Source: Mastigias papua (taxonomy: Eukaryota; Cnidaria; Scyphozoa; Rhizostomeae; Mastigiidae). Taken from it: a stretch of 64,000 bases of DNA. The notes below the pieces were generated by a model. It did no database searches. It was not told the origin of the DNA and saw nothing but the letters and a program-made list of their open reading frames with translations. Position 1 is the first letter of the stretch. Each line of letters begins with the position of its first letter. The DNA lies in contig OZ025281.1 of NCBI GenBank assembly GCA_964019165.1, forward strand, positions 12,087,888 to 12,151,887, in the 5' to 3' direction. The translations under genes were made by a program, and so were the position numbers. Below are positions 26,461-37,370 of the stretch, in pieces.

Positions 26461-26709
26461 GTTAAATGATTGAGTAGTCAAAACTATTCGACTAGTGTCA
26501 ACTAGCAACTTGAATAGTTACAGCTATTCGAATAATCACAGCTATTTCATTAGTCATGGCTATCCGAACCGTCATTGACATGCCAGTATTCGTCTCCAAC
26601 CGAATGATCGACTATACGAAACGAAAGTTAAGTAATCGCTGATTGGTTGCTTTGGTGCGTCCTTAGTTACCGGGTAGCAACGGTTCTATTAAGCTAGTTA
26701 ACCATACCT

Positions 26710-28008
26710 ATGGCTGCTGAATATGTCGTTAGCTTGTCTGGTTTAGTGAACTTTTTTCATGATGATCCGAACTGCATCGCGAAAGGGGAAGTTAAGTTTA
26801 CTTCAGATTATGTATTGGAGGTTCGACTTGAAGGTTTCGAAATATTCGCGAAGGTGAGAGCTTCGATAAAAGATCGCTCGTACAAGGTAGGCCTAAAGAC
26901 AGATGGAAAGGGTGCGATTTTGTCTGGTAGCTGTGAGTGCCCAAGAGGTGAATGGATTTGTAGCCATATGGCAGCTGCTGCGATTTATGCCAACAAGAAA
27001 GGGTTCTCGAAGACTGACTTGCCGAACAGTTGGATTGCTAGGCCGAGGAAGCACAAGAAGCAGTCAGAAAAAGTCAAAACATCAGATGCTTATTTCACGT
27101 CCAGTAAACCAGGGTACAGAGCAACAACAAGACTTGTCACCGAAGAAGATAAAGCCGCTTTTCTTAATGACTTGAAGGAAAATGATGTGGACTGCCCTTT
27201 TTGATGGCTAGTGTCTCCCGAAATAACGGAGTTCATTGATCCAATTGCTCCTCCATTCATTGAAGACCTACTACCACTTATCGCGAGCAACAGGGACATG
27301 TTTTTGCAAAAAATTCAAGTAACCCAAGAGCAAAGGAAATGGGTTGCAGAAAAAACTAAGGATCAACGGCAGAGTCATTTTTGGGGTAGGTACAGGCGGT
27401 TGAGGCTGACAGCCAGCAATTTTGGGAAGGTTTTGCAGGCAATAGAACGTAATCAAAATACTGGCCGTCCTTTTCCGCCGTCACTTTTCAAGTCGTTAAA
27501 GGGGGAGTACAATTTACAAAAGAAAGACGCAATAATTTGGGGTCAGATGCATGAAGAAACAGCTTTAGCTCAGTACAAAGTAGCTACTGGAAACCAAGTA
27601 CTGCAGTCTGGACTACAATTATTTCCTTGTGGATACCTTGGAAGCAGTCCTGATGGTATTGTAATTCCACAAGATTGTTCTGGGAATCATGGTGCCCTGG
27701 AAATTAAATGCCCCTGGAAATATAGGGAATTAACTGTAAAAGACATGGTTTTGATGGAGCAAGAGAAAAATAGCTTGAAGGATTTCTTTTTAACAGAGGA
27801 CTTAAATCTTAACCCAAAACACAGCTACTGGCACCAGGTACAAGGAGAGATAACTTCAGTTGGAGCCACATGGGCTCATTTTGTTGTCTGGACCAAAAAG
27901 GACCTCTATGTGACCCTTGTCCCAAAGGATCCAACTGGGAAAGCATTAACATACCAAAGCTTTCCAATTTTTATCTCAACGTATTACTTCCAGCATGTTA
28001 TACAGTAG
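26710..28008 (+). pseudogene. SWIM + YqaJ nuclease gene with in-frame TGA
   Basis: One continuous frame of about 432 codons broken only by TGA at 27,202-27,204. Residues 75-86 before the stop form a SWIM zinc-binding motif (CECPRGEWICSH, CxC-x6-CxH). After the stop, the frame carries a YqaJ/lambda-exonuclease-type domain. Acidic residues appear in WGQMHEETA (E at about 27,553), GSSPDGIV (D at about 27,652) and the EIKCP motif (E and K at about 27,700-27,708). These are the metal-binding and catalytic positions of the PD-(D/E)XK exonuclease family. In ISL2EU elements this protein accompanies the transposase; its role in transposition is not settled. ATG 26,710 is the first in-frame start inside the left terminal sequence. 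All catalytic residues persist, so the TGA may be a recent single mutation (for example from CGA) or a readthrough codon. Confidence 0.8.
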
Positions 28009-28111
28009 ATGACTGAGTCATTATTTGCCACTAGAGAATACCAAAGAAGGACATGAACTAGATTTATCTTTATCAAAAAATCTTCATTTGATATCTCCTT
28101 TTGACAGAAAT

Positions 28112-30350
28112 CTATATAAAACTTAATGTTACTGGCTTCTCCCTACTAACATCATTATTTTCAGCATTTATAACACCTGATATGATTGGTGTTTGGAGAT
28201 TTACAAGTGCACAGCACACTTGTATAATCAATGAAGAGAATGGCCTTAGATTTGTTGATATTTTTTCTACTATCCTATAATTTCGAACTCTCTCAATAGC
28301 TCTTTCTACATGAATTCGTGATCTTGCAATTTTCCTTGAAAAGATTGCTTCCTCCTTAGTAAATTTATCTTTTGAACTCAGAAATGCAGGGAGGTTCAAT
28401 GATGCACCTTGTGGCATCAAGTCATGTAGCAGAAAGCCTTTGTCTGCAAGTAAAAGGTCACCAGCCTAGAAAGAAAGTAATTACTTTCATTAAGTAAAGT
28501 GCAGTGTTTTTTACCAAAGCAGATGCCATATGAATACAACTATTGTTGTAATGATTGTAATAATATCAAATAATATATTTTAGAAGTACTATTGAGTTGT
28601 CCTTTAATAACTATAGGAGTGGAAAATCACTTTGATGTTTTAAAATGAGTTGAAATCTTGGTAATATGGTTTCTGTTAGTATGGCAGTATAGTCTTAGTA
28701 GCAATCAGTCTTACTCTATGATATTTATACCACTCTTGATCATGAAAAACACACTTAGAAAGCATATTGTTGATAAACTCTTCAAATTTACCATTAGGTC
28801 ATGTTCTTCCTCTATGCAATGGAGTTTTTCAGGTTTTCAACCATTTTAGAATCATCTTTCATGTAAGTTGAGAAAAATTGATAAGTATTTGCTTTTGAAA
28901 CTATCAGAAAGTAATAAAGTGAGGCTAGAATCCAAATTTGCGTTGCCTGGATAACAGACCTATTTTAAGAGGGGCTGTAAGCTTTGAAAATTCATTTCAA
29001 GGCAATACTAAAACTGCCTGAAAAATAATCTGTTGCATATTTGCAACTGTGGCAATCAAAGGATTATAACTGGACACCTGAAACCTGTTAGAGTGCATGT
29101 TTGAAATGGGAACAGAACAGAAAATCATTTTCCTGCTAAGAAATTATGTTCATTGTGAAATTTATGGAGCTTATGTCAGGTGTACATTGACATGTTGAGC
29201 TGAAAGAATTTTAAGAGTGCTCTAAATACTAAAATGGGTTGAAAAACAAGCCTACCTTTAAATGGCTGAGTACACCACTTTCTTCTGTCACAACCTTGTC
29301 ACTAGTACTTCCTGGAAACCCAGAACTTACAAATGTTATGGTACCATTAGGGGCAACACCGATAAGACATTTATTTGTTAAATTATGTTTATAATTGCTG
29401 TAGGAGGCGGTTGCTGCATTAAGATCTTGTCTAGGTGTTGTGATTCGGAATTCAGTGCAGTCGATTATCAATCTGCAGTTTGTAAAATCACCAAAAGTAT
29501 CGGGCAAACTGCTCTGTTTTTTCGTTAGTGAAGGAATCTCATTCATCATTCCTTGGTATAGAATATCATTTAACGCATGAAGATACGTAAGAAAAATGTT
29601 ATGAACTGTCGTTCTACTGACCCCATATCTCTTAGCAATATCAAAAAGGGACATATCGAGTTTCAGCTTCAAAAGACAAATTAGCAGTTGATCTTCATTA
29701 CTAACTCTAACCACTTCAGATCCAGTCCAATATTTAAGTGGCCGGAACCGATCAAGTAGCCTGTTGAGACTCAGAAATGCTCGCTTTGTTAGGTTGGTAT
29801 AATCTCTTACTTCGATATCTGACAAATTATCAAATCGAAACAACTTGCTTTCAAGATCTTTCACCGACAACTGGATTTTGACCAGTTCTTTCCTCAGTGC
29901 TTCAATTTCTTGATTTTTTTCAGTAACTTCATCCTGAGACTCCATCGTAAATCTTATCGGTGTGCAAAAACTAGCAGCAGAAGGTTTCTCTTCATTTTGA
30001 GGCTTAGATTCCAATTCCACAGGCTCTAAGGCTCTTGCAGCTTTGCTGGTTGCTCTAAATTTTTTCATGCCTTCTCTTTCGCCACGTAAGAACAAAGAAG
30101 GTATTGACCCCCGCTTAAGTCGTGGTTTTTGATACGGTAAAGGGGTATCTCTAGAAGGGGTGGTGAAATCTTCTGGTTTGAAATGTTTGCTGCATACGTA
30201 AGAATGCTTCGAAGGCTCGAAGTCTTCTCTGCGAATCCGGGTCTTCCATGCTTTGGTCTGATCATTATTCGACGGAAAATCGTGATATGATACATCTCTG
30301 TTTTTATCAGACTTGTTGTAGCAGCCATAAACACTGCAATGCCGAGGCAT
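28112..30350 (-). CDS. THAP-domain DDE transposase, two exons
   Basis: Exon 1 runs 30,350-29,256 and exon 2 28,465-28,112. The intron (29,255-28,466) has GT (GTAGGC) and AG (TTTCTAG) ends and is in phase 0, so the joined frame of 482 residues has no break. Residues 1-87 form a THAP zinc finger (C5, C10, W35, C53, H56 and a GSIPSLF box at 81-87). Residues about 139-172 are a predicted coiled coil. A helix-turn-helix region (about 219-262) contains DIAKRYGVSRTTVH. The DDE_4-type catalytic core has D297 (IIDCTEF), D351 (GSTSDK), LADKGF at 372-377 and E419 (RIHVERAIERVR). THAP binds the element ends; the core would cut and join DNA. The start is the ATG before PRHCSVYGC, the usual THAP N-terminus. 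Confidence 0.88.
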
Positions 30351-31029
30351 ATTGTCAAAATCGCAGTGAATAATTAAGAACTCTTAGCTATGTGGATGCC
30401 TTAGGCCACATTGTTGTGATCGGTTGCTACCCGGTAACTATGGGCTTGTGAAACAACCAATCAGCGATGACTCAGCTTTCCTAGCGTATTCGACCCCACC
30501 CGAATATTCGACTGAAGAAACCGCTGACCGAATAGCAAACTAGATAACTGAGTACCGAATATTTGATAGTCAACGGATAGCCCTAAGCATGGCTCTCATA
30601 TCTCCTAGAAATCCTAAAGATAGGGTATTTTTCCGATTCCCGATGTTAATGATAATTGGGATCCCTGCGATGGTCCAGTTCACATGTGTCGTAAGAAGCT
30701 CAGTCGATCGGGGATTGTCGTGGACGCATCAGAAAAATGGAAACGCTTTGTATACACCATTTTCACCGACCGCGCACTAGAGGACTGGGCCGAGATTTGG
30801 GGTGAAAGAAATTTTTTCTTGTAGACAAATACCTATGAATACGGCTTGTTGATTGTGACTATCGTTGGATATTTCGCGTGTCTCTCGTCCTTTTCATTTG
30901 TTATCTGCTATTATTTGCTAATATGTGATCTGGCTGCCTTGGGAAGAGTGTTTTCTCAAAACTTTTACGAGTAATTTAGGCTCACAGATATAGATAAGCT
31001 GCGTTGGGTAATAGGCCTAATCGAGCAAC

Positions 31030-31280
31030 ATGGATTTGGCAACGATATCTACAAAGAAAGTTGATGAATTGAAGGACTTCTTACATCTTCGGGGATTGAA
31101 AATTAGTGGAAAGAAGGAAGAATACAACAGCTGAGGAAGTCCAAGCAGATATTGCTAGACATTGTGAAAAAACTGTATGTGGATGGCAGCCATATGATTC
31201 CAGACCCGTGCAAATTGGATCACGGTTGGGTTAGATACTGGCCAGTTACACTGTACATGGGCAGGTTTAAGTCCTAGTTT
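31030..31280 (+). pseudogene. SAP-domain remnant of element nuclease gene
   Basis: The ATG at 31,030 opens MDLATISTKKVDELKDFLH followed by LRGLKISGKKEE, a recognisable SAP DNA-binding motif (two short helices). The frame stops at TGA 31,135. In the next frames the sequence resumes as TAEEVQADIARHCEK and then IPDPCKLDHGWVRYWPVTLY. These are the kind of segments that follow SAP in the SWIM/YqaJ proteins of this transposon group. At least two frameshifts are needed. No SWIM or YqaJ part remains, so most of the gene is deleted. Confidence 0.55.
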
Positions 31281-31496
31281 TCATCCTAATGAACTTGCCA
31301 GTAATGACCATAGCTATTTTCGTGACAAGTTGGAATTTGATAGAGAGCACTAACTATAGTTGGAAAGGACTTCAGAAGAATTTTACATTAGTCCATTATG
31401 TTCCTTCAGTATTTTCATAAATTTGGAAATCAGACACTCAGCAAAGACGTGTATATAAATGTATATAACCATTTTAATCATATAACATTTCTAAAG

Positions 31497-31590
31497 CATA
31501 CTATACTATGCTATACTACACTATGCAATATTATACTGTACTATGCTATATTATACTATACTTCACTATCATATACTATTCCATAATATG
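31497..31590. repeat. Degenerate CTATACTATG minisatellite
   Basis: About 90 bp of imperfect repeats of a 5- to 10-bp CTATA/CTATG unit inside the degenerate element. No coding meaning. Confidence 0.6.
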
Positions 31591-31712
31591 TTAAACTATT
31601 CTTATCACTTGGCTTCCTGAGCTTTAATAAGTATAAAGCCTGTTTCATCTTTTGCACTTAACATCTAATTTGTGAATAGTCTAACTTCTTTTAGTTAGTT
31701 CTTTCTCAACTT

Positions 31713-32892
31713 TTAATTAATGGTACTTGAATATTGCATATTGCTACACAGCTTCATAATGCCTTCTACTAATGGTAATGCATTTATTGGCAATGCATTT
31801 TTAACTGTCTTGAATTCTTTTATTCTATTAATGGCAGGTTCAACATGAATTCTGAAATTAGCAACACCTTTTGTCTTTTCACATTTTGCTGCAGTCATTT
31901 GAGACTCTACTCTAGCCCAGGCGACATATTCATAGAGCAATAATTATAAAATCAAAATAAGACTATGATGTAGCCATTTGGGGACATAACAATCAGAAAT
32001 CTACCTGTGTTGTGATTCTTATAATCTGACTAAGTTCATTCTTTAACATGCAAAAACCTTTATCTTTCAATACAAAATCTCAATGCAGTCTATGCATCTT
32101 GTTTTTGGGCTAAACTTTTTGGGTGCAGAAGGCAAATTTGATTGAATTATAGGCCCCTTGGAAGCCAGAAAATGAGAACATTCCCATTTAAGCTTGCCAA
32201 CATTTTGATCCATGTGGTAAATGTCTTTGAGCATACACAAGAGGAAAAACATCTATCTGCTAAATCCTCATTGAAAATGCCAAGTCTAATCCACATAAGA
32301 ACCATTAGAAGCTGATCTCTATGGGTCACTCTATGTTGTCTCCTAGAGAACTTACTTTTTGATGGTGACTGAGTTTGCTTTCCTCTCCAATATATTATTG
32401 TTGGCAGGCTAGGCTATATATATTAAATATTAAGTTAAATATAGTCACAGCTTGCAAGCCAGTGTAAAATTGCATTTTAGCATCAGGTTTTCTATGCACC
32501 CATTAAAATGGCTTTCTTGCAGATTTTTCTTTTAAAAGTGTATGTGATACTTTATCAACTTGGCTTAAAATGTTCTGCTCTAAGTATTTCAATTTCACTC
32601 TGCAAAGCAGCACTTTGTGCTCCCATATTTGGACAGTTTACACAGGATGACTCCTCAGCAAGATAACATTCATGGAGATACTTGAATTCAGTTCTTCTAC
32701 TGTCTGAGTTGCTGGAAGCTCAGTTTGACATACCAAAACTTTTCTTCGCTTTTTCACTCCAGCTATGTATCTTAAATTCCAAGTTGGATCAGAGTTTTCA
32801 ACAGTTAGTGGTCCATCAACAAAATGCTCTGAACAAACTATATCACTCTCACCTGGGGTCCAAGCTGTATTCTTTCCAGATACCCTTCTCAT
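31713..32892 (-). pseudogene. Broken THAP/DDE transposase
   Basis: Three separated pieces lie in order on the minus strand. At 32,892-32,638 is the C-terminal half of a THAP finger (DIVCSEHFVDG) without its first cysteines. At 32,329-32,067 is the helix-turn-helix and first catalytic region (THRDQLLMVLMWIRLGIFNE, CSKTFTTWI, then after a frameshift CIDCIEILY). At 31,940-31,713 is the last part of the DDE core (FRIHVEPAINRIKEF). The segments between them are stop-rich. The HTH region differs from that of the intact neighbour, showing a separate subfamily. Confidence 0.7.
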
Positions 32893-33424
32893 TTTACAAA
32901 TCCAGACTTTCCCGTTTATGAGTTGAGAAGTTTACTATGGGAGTGATGCAGCGTGGAAGGTCTTGGACAAGGGCTATTTCAGAGAAAGATCTTTATACTC
33001 ACTAAAGTCCTTCTTCTTCCACTATTTCAATCTGTAGTTGCTATTTCGGCAACCAACTACAACACAGTTTCCATTGACCATTACGATACGACTGGGTAGG
33101 CTTAGGCCACTACAGTGTAAGATACTACTTCTGTGAGCTGTGAGCCTAAATTACTCGTAAAAGTTTTGAGAAAACACTCTTCCCAAGGTAGCCAGATCAC
33201 ATATCAACAAATAATAGCAGATAACAAATGAAAACGATGAGAGACACGTGAAATATCCAACGATATTGACAATCAACAAGCCGTATTCATAAGTATTTGT
33301 ATACAACCAAAAATTTCTTTCAACCCAAATCTCGGCCCAGTCCTCTAGTGCGCGGTCCGTGAAAGTGGTGTATTCGTACGATTCTTATGACATGGAACTG
33401 GGGTCGTCAGGTACAAGGTGTTCA

Positions 33425-35066
33425 AGTTTGTAAGTTAGCATGTAGTGTAGCACCAACAGATCATTCAAATGGCAGAGCAATTGTAGTTAATTTAACTGTT
33501 TTCATTGAGAATAAGGTACTTGCAGTGGTCACATGACCATTACGTAATCTCGATTATGATTGGCCAATTCGGTCTGGTGGGCAAAACAACTTGTTGCAAA
33601 GAAAGGCAATGTCTGAACTGCAAGTAGTTGGCTTTGAATAGCTGAGCCGCTGCTATCATTCACCGGTAATTTGTCTAGTCTTAAGTAATTTCTAAATATC
33701 TTAGTTCACATACTATTTCATTCACATTGTATCAGCATTTTCTCATGCAAACAAAGGACTCTGAATGCGTTTATGAGTTCCACTTTTAACCCCGCAAAGT
33801 CAACCAGGTCTAGGAAAGCATGATCACAGTCGTGGTCAATAACTTGATAATTTTAGTTATTTGCCTATCTGAAATGTGACGACAGGTTTTAAAAGCTTTA
33901 GATTCCTTCTGGAAGCATTCACTTTGTAAACTCTGACTGTATTGCCATCGATATAAAAGACTGTTGTTTTAATTCAAAAACACTCAGGCCCTCAACATGC
34001 CCGGATGATGGGTAATTGCTTTCACAGCGTTTTTGACTGTATACCAACAGATTACAACATATGTAATCGAGGGTCAAGGACAGCAAAAAGCATGCGAAAT
34101 CGTCTGACTGTTTACAAAGGGAACAGTCTATTAATTTGATGGCAATACAGTCAGAGTTTACAAAGTGAATGCTTCCAGAAGGAATCTAAAGCTTTTAAAA
34201 CCTGTCGTCACATTTCAGATAGGCAAATAACTAAAATTATCAAGTTATTCACCACGACTGTGATCATGCTTTCCTAGACCTGGTTGACTTTGCGGGGTTA
34301 AAAGTGGAACTCATAAACGCATTCAGAGTCCTTTGTTTGCATGAGAAAATGCTGATACAATGTGAATGAAATAGTATGTGAACTAAGATATTTGGAAATT
34401 ACTTAAGACTTGACAAATTACCGGTGAATGATAGCAGCGTCTCAGCTATTCACAGCCAACTACTTGCAGTTCAGACATTGCCTTTCTTTGCAACAAGTTG
34501 TTTTGCCCACCAGACCGAATTGGCCAATCATAATCGAGATTACGTAATCGTCATGTGACCACTGCAAGTACCTTATTGTTTTACTGGAACTTCCTCAAAA
34601 CTTTCACTGCGCAAATCGTTTGCGGATGTCACCCGAACGTTTCCGCATTTCCTCACTTTCGTTTTAATAAACACTTGGCGTTTAGTGTTAGGGGAGGGAT
34701 TGGGACATTTGTATCAGATCTCAGAGAAGACTGTAGAGCTTGTTGAGCAACAAGGATATATGTCTCAATCTTGATTTGATAGTCGCAAATTATGTAGTAG
34801 TCTTCGCTTTATTTTGTCATACCATGATTTAGGAACTGTTTTCATCAAAGAATAGTGAAAAAACTCTCTTTTTTTCTATTTGGTTTTAAGTGAATGACTA
34901 CTGTTTCCAAGAACGAAAATAATTTCCTAGTTCTTGATTTCTTGCCGCATGGGTACTTTCCCTATTAATCACAATAGCATGCTCCGCAACATTGAATATG
35001 AATGCACTCCCTAACATTGTAGTACAATGAAAGAGGAAGTACATATTACCTATATAAAGTTGGTAG
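33425..35066 (+). repeat. Repeat segment, copy 1 (with foldback insert)
   Basis: The outer parts of this segment, 33,425-33,510 and 34,578-35,066, match 35,246-35,588 and 36,475-36,960 at roughly 97-98%. A gap of about 240 bp is missing in this copy after GTTAGCATGTA. What sits between the matching outer parts is different in the two copies. Confidence 0.6.
33511..34577. mobile_element. Foldback element, 438-bp arms
   Basis: Left arm 33,511-33,948 and right arm 34,139-34,577 are near-perfect inverted copies (I see only a few mismatches), with a 190-bp spacer. The terminal sequence ATAAGGTACTTGCAGTGGTC is shared by both ends. There is no coding capacity. The arms could form a very long hairpin. 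The first 80 bp resemble the ends of the element at 35,579-36,474 (shared CACRTGAC, GATTGG and GGGCAAAAC blocks), so the two belong to one family. Confidence 0.8.
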
Positions 35067-35245
35067 CTTTATAAGGTCTTTAATAAACTTTATTGTTAGG
35101 AGTTGCTTGGCTTGATAATTTGGTACTGCTGTCTCATAGACTATTAATATTTACTCGTATTCCACCGGATTTTATCTCCAAAGGTATGTTAATGTTACTG
35201 ACAGGTATTTATTATGTATTTTCCTTAGTTTGTAACAATGGCTTT

Positions 35246-36960
35246 ATTAAGTTTGTAAGTTAGCATGTATTGTAAATACCATGTATGAATGGAAACATGA
35301 TCCCCCGGAAGACAGATCTTAGTATCTGAGGGTCAGCATGTCCATGCAGTTACAAGTGTACTAAAATGAAAAAGCTGTCAAAGTATGATCAGAAAATTAC
35401 CATTCCAAATATCACCATTGGGTCGTTATCCAACGTTTTATGCTCTGACGAATGTTGAGTGAAAATAGCTGTTGTGTATGTCAAACGAATGTGTCCGCTT
35501 TTCCAGCTGTTCTGTAGCACCAACAGATCATTCAAATGGCAGAGCAGTTGTAGTGAAGTTAACTGTTTTGATTGAGAATGAGCATTTGTCAACCCCCACG
35601 TGACAATGACATCATATCTATCGCTGATTGGTTAGATCGCTTTGGAGGGCAAAACGAAAGTTAGCAGTGGAAATCGAAGGACAATCATGTAGTGAGGGCA
35701 CTAGTGAAACTGGTGATTTTATTGCCGTAGAGAATTCTCCAACAAACAAAAAGCACGTACTACGCTTCAGACGTTTATCATCATTCAAGTTATAACCTAT
35801 TCCATCAAATTATAGCCGGAGATAGTGAAATATCGACTGACCTCAAGTAGCTATGGGAATCCTCTTATCAGGCTGTGCAGAAGATCGTGCCCTGAAGTAA
35901 TCGCTTTCGGGTGGCTATAAAACCCTATGTTTTAGATGTAAGTGTCCCTCATTGATCAGAAACTTCTATTTATATAAGATCGTGATGAGAATTGATGTAA
36001 GAAATGCGAATACAGTTAATTTATGAAATTTGATTGATTTGCTGAGAAAGGCCTTCGAGACTCTTGTAAACAAAGGGTACACGCTCGAAATTGCCGATAT
36101 GATACTTATTAATGGTCGCAGAAGCAGACCCGTACTGATTTTCTGTATAGCTAGGATCAGCCATTAAAGAACTCTTCTTTTTATGTAGGATAAATGAGCT
36201 TGGCTTGGCAACCCCAAGTTGCAATAAAACTGCGAATGCACAGAGCTCCCAGGGTTGGAAACCGAACGAGATCCTAGTGCATTGTATGTCAACTGACAGA
36301 ATATGATTTGGGTGCATTTTAATGAATCAATTTTTCAAAATACTGCGATTTTGAGCAAGTTAAGTCTATGGTCGAAGTTACGCCGAGATATTGTTTTGCC
36401 CTCCAAAATGATCTGACCAATCAGAAGCGGCATGGCATAATTGTCACGTGGTGGGCGGGTGACAAATGCTCATTGCTTTGCTTGAACTTTCTCAAAACTT
36501 TCACTGCGCAAATCGTTTGCGGATGTCACTCGAACGTTTCCGCATTTCCTCACTTTCGTTTTGATAAACACTTGGCGTTTAGTGTTAGGGGAGGGATTGG
36601 GACATTTGTAACAGATCTCAGAGAAGACTGTAGAGCTTGTTGAGCAACAAGGATATATGCCTCAATCTTGGTTTGTTAGTCACAAATTATGTAGTAGTCT
36701 TCGCTTTATTTTGTCATACCGTGATTTAGGAACTGTTTTCATCAAAGAATAGTGAAAAAACTCTCTTTTTTTCTATTTAGTTTTAAGTGAATGACTACTG
36801 TTTCCAAGAACGAAAATAATTTCCTAGTTCTTGATTTCTTGCCGCATGGGTACTTTCCCTATTAATCACAATAGCATGCTCCGCAACATTGAATATGAAT
36901 GCACTCCCTAACATTGTAGTTCAATGAAAGAGGAAGTACATATTACCTATATTAAATTGG
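35246..36960 (+). repeat. Repeat segment, copy 2
   Basis: Tandem partner of 33,425-35,066. Its last 480 bp (from CTTTCTCAAAACTTTCACTG) are almost identical to copy 1 and include the same 45-codon terminal part of an open frame ending RIGTFV-DLREDCRAC. I do not recognise that frame; its conservation simply reflects recent duplication. Confidence 0.6.
35579..36474. mobile_element. TIR element related to the foldback
   Basis: Left terminus AATGAGCATTTGTCA and right terminus TGACAAATGCTCATT; similarity continues about 85 bp to a shared GAGGGCAAAAC block. Length about 0.9 kb. The interior is unrelated to the foldback at 33,511 and contains no recognised protein. Confidence 0.6.
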
Positions 36961-37054
36961 TAGGGTGAAAACTGGCCTGTAGATTGCTTTTTTATATCAC
37001 GATATGACATAATGCCTTCCAATCCTGATTAGGTGCTTTCCACCGTGCGATATG

Positions 37055-37370
37055 AAGTATTATCTTGTCGATGCAATGTTGAGCAACTTGTATTGATGAG
37101 TGGGGCAAAGGGGATCTGTCTTCGCAGGACTGTCCTAAGTATTTATGCTAGACTTGCTCTAAAATATATGTGTACGGCCCCAGCAACATTACTTGTACCC
37201 TTTTGCCTATTGCATTATAAATCTTACTAATCCAGAATCCAGAGCTGATCTTTCCGCTGTAGAAGGGCAGTACAGGATGTAGTCGATAATATGTAAAATT
37301 GTTTGATGGCCAATCTCCAAAGTTGCATACATTGATTCTCATCGGTCATTAGAAGCATTGAGAGAAATTC
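37055..37370 (+). repeat. Old dispersed repeat, family A, fragment
   Basis: Matches the end of the fragment at 26,150-26,460 (blocks TTATAAATCTTACTAA, AATATGTAAAATTGTTT and ATTGATTCTCATCGGTCATT). Non-coding. Confidence 0.45.

Larger units (their letters stand above)
26558..30582. mobile_element. ISL2EU-type DNA transposon, near-complete
   Basis: About 4.0 kb with a terminal GGCTATCCG at 26,558-26,566 and its complement CGGATAGCC at 30,574-30,582. Farther in are shared inverted blocks: AATCGCTGATTGGTTG (26,634-26,649, against 30,454-30,467) and a perfect 20-bp TAGTTACCGGGTAGCAACGG (26,664-26,683, against 30,421-30,440). Between these lie two convergent genes, a SWIM/YqaJ nuclease on + and a spliced THAP/DDE transposase on -. 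That two-gene set is what is known for eukaryotic ISL2EU elements. Outside the listed blocks the terminal repeats have diverged, and I cannot settle the target duplication (family members are described with 2-bp duplications). Upstream ATTCGA-rich sequence (26,465-26,557) may also belong to it. Confidence 0.75.
30674..33405. mobile_element. Degenerate ISL2EU-type element with long TIRs
   Basis: The left (about 30,674-30,990) and right (about 33,120-33,405) ends are inverted repeats of roughly 280-310 bp. They include near-identical blocks CCGCGCACTAGAGGACTGGG, CTTGTTGATTGT and GTGTTTTCTCAAAACTTTTA, with imperfect outer parts. Inside are a + strand SAP-domain remnant just after the left repeat and minus strand THAP and DDE remnants, the same convergent arrangement as the intact element about 90 bp to the left. 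The protein fragments are of a different subfamily from that neighbour, so it is not a tandem copy. Many frameshifts mark it as dead. Confidence 0.72.

Noticed and set aside
28658..28849. 63-codon frame inside the transposase region
   Set aside because: Lies in the intron of the transposase on the other strand, with no motif.
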